Positions 63,277 to 64,000 of a DNA stretch of 64,000 bases are shown here, piece after piece (position 1 is the stretch's first letter; each line of letters opens with the position of its first letter). The stretch is taken from the NCBI RefSeq assembly GCF_000176175.1, contig NZ_ACZP01000013.1, positions 620,001-684,000 on the forward strand, written 5' to 3'. Below the pieces are notes generated by a model that searched no databases, had not been told where the DNA came from, and saw only the letters and a program-made list of their open reading frames with translations. Source of the stretch: Vibrio furnissii CIP 102972. GTDB lineage: Bacteria; Pseudomonadota; Gammaproteobacteria; Enterobacterales; Vibrionaceae. The translations under genes were made by a program, and so were the position numbers.

Positions 63277-64000
63277 TTACCACGAATACTGCAATGCGGC
63301 ATTCAATGAACGCCCCGGGTTGTAGTAATTCGCCGTCCCAGAGCCAACGACATACTGTTTATCCGTCAAGTTATGTACGTTGAGCGAGAAACTCGCAGCT
63401 TTGTTGATTCGGTAGGTAAATGCAGCATCCAAGAGCGTGGCGGCTTCGCTTTTGCTGGTGTTCGCCGCATCGAAATAGTAGCTGCCGACATAACGCGCGC
63501 CTAAACCAACATCCATCGAGTTCACTGGCAACGTGTAATATCCCCAAAGCGATGCGGTATGATTCGGCGCACTGGCAAACTCGTTACCTTCCAACGAATC
63601 CCCGGTTCGCGTGCTGCCCCGCACCACGTCCGATTTCATGTATGAGTAGCCGCCAGTGACGTTAAAGTTGTCTGCCACTTCCGCTTTCACTTCAAGGTCA
63701 AAACCTTTAACGCGCGTTTCACCGACCGTCTCACGTTCAATCGTGCCGTTATCTTGCACAATGGCCATGGTGACATCTTTCTTCTTAAGGTCATACACCG
63801 CCGCTGAAATCAGCGCATTGATTGCCGTCGGCGCGTACTTCACCCCCAACTCAATTTGTTCACCGCGTTCCGGTTTCACGCCGATTGACGGTGGCGCTAC
63901 TGATTCCACTTGGCTGATATACGTCGACCACTCTTGAGACACCTTATACGTCAGCGCGGCACGCAGGGATGTTTCAGAGAAATCATCGCTCGTTTCCACA
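63277..64000 (-). CDS. TonB-dependent (siderophore) receptor, C-terminal part
   Basis: About 240 C-terminal residues; the N-terminus lies beyond the right edge. Outer-membrane beta-barrel strands typical of siderophore receptors: ERGEQIELGVKYAPT, GETRVKGFDLEVKAEVADNFNVTGGYSYMKS, LGARYVGSYYFDAANT and the ending NLTDKQYVVGSGTANYYNPGRSLNAALQYSW. The C-terminal aromatic residue (Trp) suits outer-membrane insertion. The specific siderophore cannot be told from this part. Iron regulation is likely but the promoter is off-window. Confidence 0.9.
   Translation of the reverse strand, partial: VETSDDFSETSLRAALTYKVSQEWSTYISQVESVAPPSIGVKPERGEQIELGVKYAPTAINALISAAVYDLKKKDVTMAIVQDNGTIERETVGETRVKGFDLEVKAEVADNFNVTGGYSYMKSDVVRGSTRTGDSLEGNEFASAPNHTASLWGYYTLPVNSMDVGLGARYVGSYYFDAANTSKSEAATLLDAAFTYRINKAASFSLNVHNLTDKQYVVGSGTANYYNPGRSLNAALQYSW

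Overview
The window is Vibrio chromosomal DNA, most probably the terminus of the larger chromosome (chromosome 1). Gene content, gene order and protein sequences read as Vibrionaceae: a ccoNOQP-HIS block without ccoG, a NosP/VpsS pair, the matP-ycbZ-fabA-rmf neighbourhood, the large NAD-glutamate dehydrogenase, and the tandem glycine riboswitch in front of a Na+/alanine-glycine symporter beside a type VI secretion auxiliary cluster. I do not assign a species. No tRNA, rRNA, CRISPR, insertion sequence or prophage was found.

Left part (1-11.7 kb). A cbb3 oxidase operon (ccoNOQP) and its assembly genes (ccoHIS, then a partial TauE/SafE-like gene) are read leftwards. Divergently lie a small membrane protein, a FIST sensor (NosP-like) overlapping a hybrid histidine kinase (VpsS-like), and the Nramp transporter mntH behind a candidate Fur box.

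Terminus core (11.7-16.1 kb). A gene-free stretch of about 380 bp carries a near-perfect chromosomal dif site (11872-11899), an extra XerD-like half site and a 17-bp hairpin. Next come a stand-alone TolA-C-like periplasmic protein, a DUF3634 protein, matP, a Lon-like protease (ycbZ), fabA behind candidate FadR and FabR operators, and rmf. Three perfect matS sites (2623, 39541, 46486) lie on both sides of dif, so the MatP gene, MatP sites and the XerCD site are all in one window.

Middle (16.2-52.3 kb). Mostly housekeeping genes, transcribed mainly toward dif up to 33 kb: a DUF3466 secreted protein with a GlyGly-CTERM-like tail, uup, a glutaredoxin-like protein, rlmKL, zapC, pyrD, NAD-GDH, DUF2835, pepN, prc-proQ-msrC, an ABC exporter, the letA-letB lipid-transport pair, rsmF, a CvfB-like RNA-binding protein, several unrecognised proteins, a PEP-synthase-like fragment protein lacking catalytic residues, a DAHP synthase, yajQ and msrB.

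Right part (52.4-64 kb). A tandem glycine riboswitch controls an AGCS symporter, followed by a LysE-type exporter. Then comes a five-gene type VI secretion auxiliary operon read leftwards: hcp, vgrG, a DUF4123 adaptor, a Tle1/DUF2235 phospholipase effector and a lipoprotein immunity protein. A sigma-54-type promoter precedes hcp and two hairpins separate hcp from vgrG. A metallocarboxypeptidase and the C-terminal part of a TonB-dependent receptor close the window.

No wholly new system is proven. The strongest leads are the architecture around dif (duplicate half site, hairpin, TolA-C-like gene), the transferred-looking effector/immunity module, the degenerate PEP-synthase paralogue, and two unrecognised membrane-protein loci (46158 and 51394/52146).
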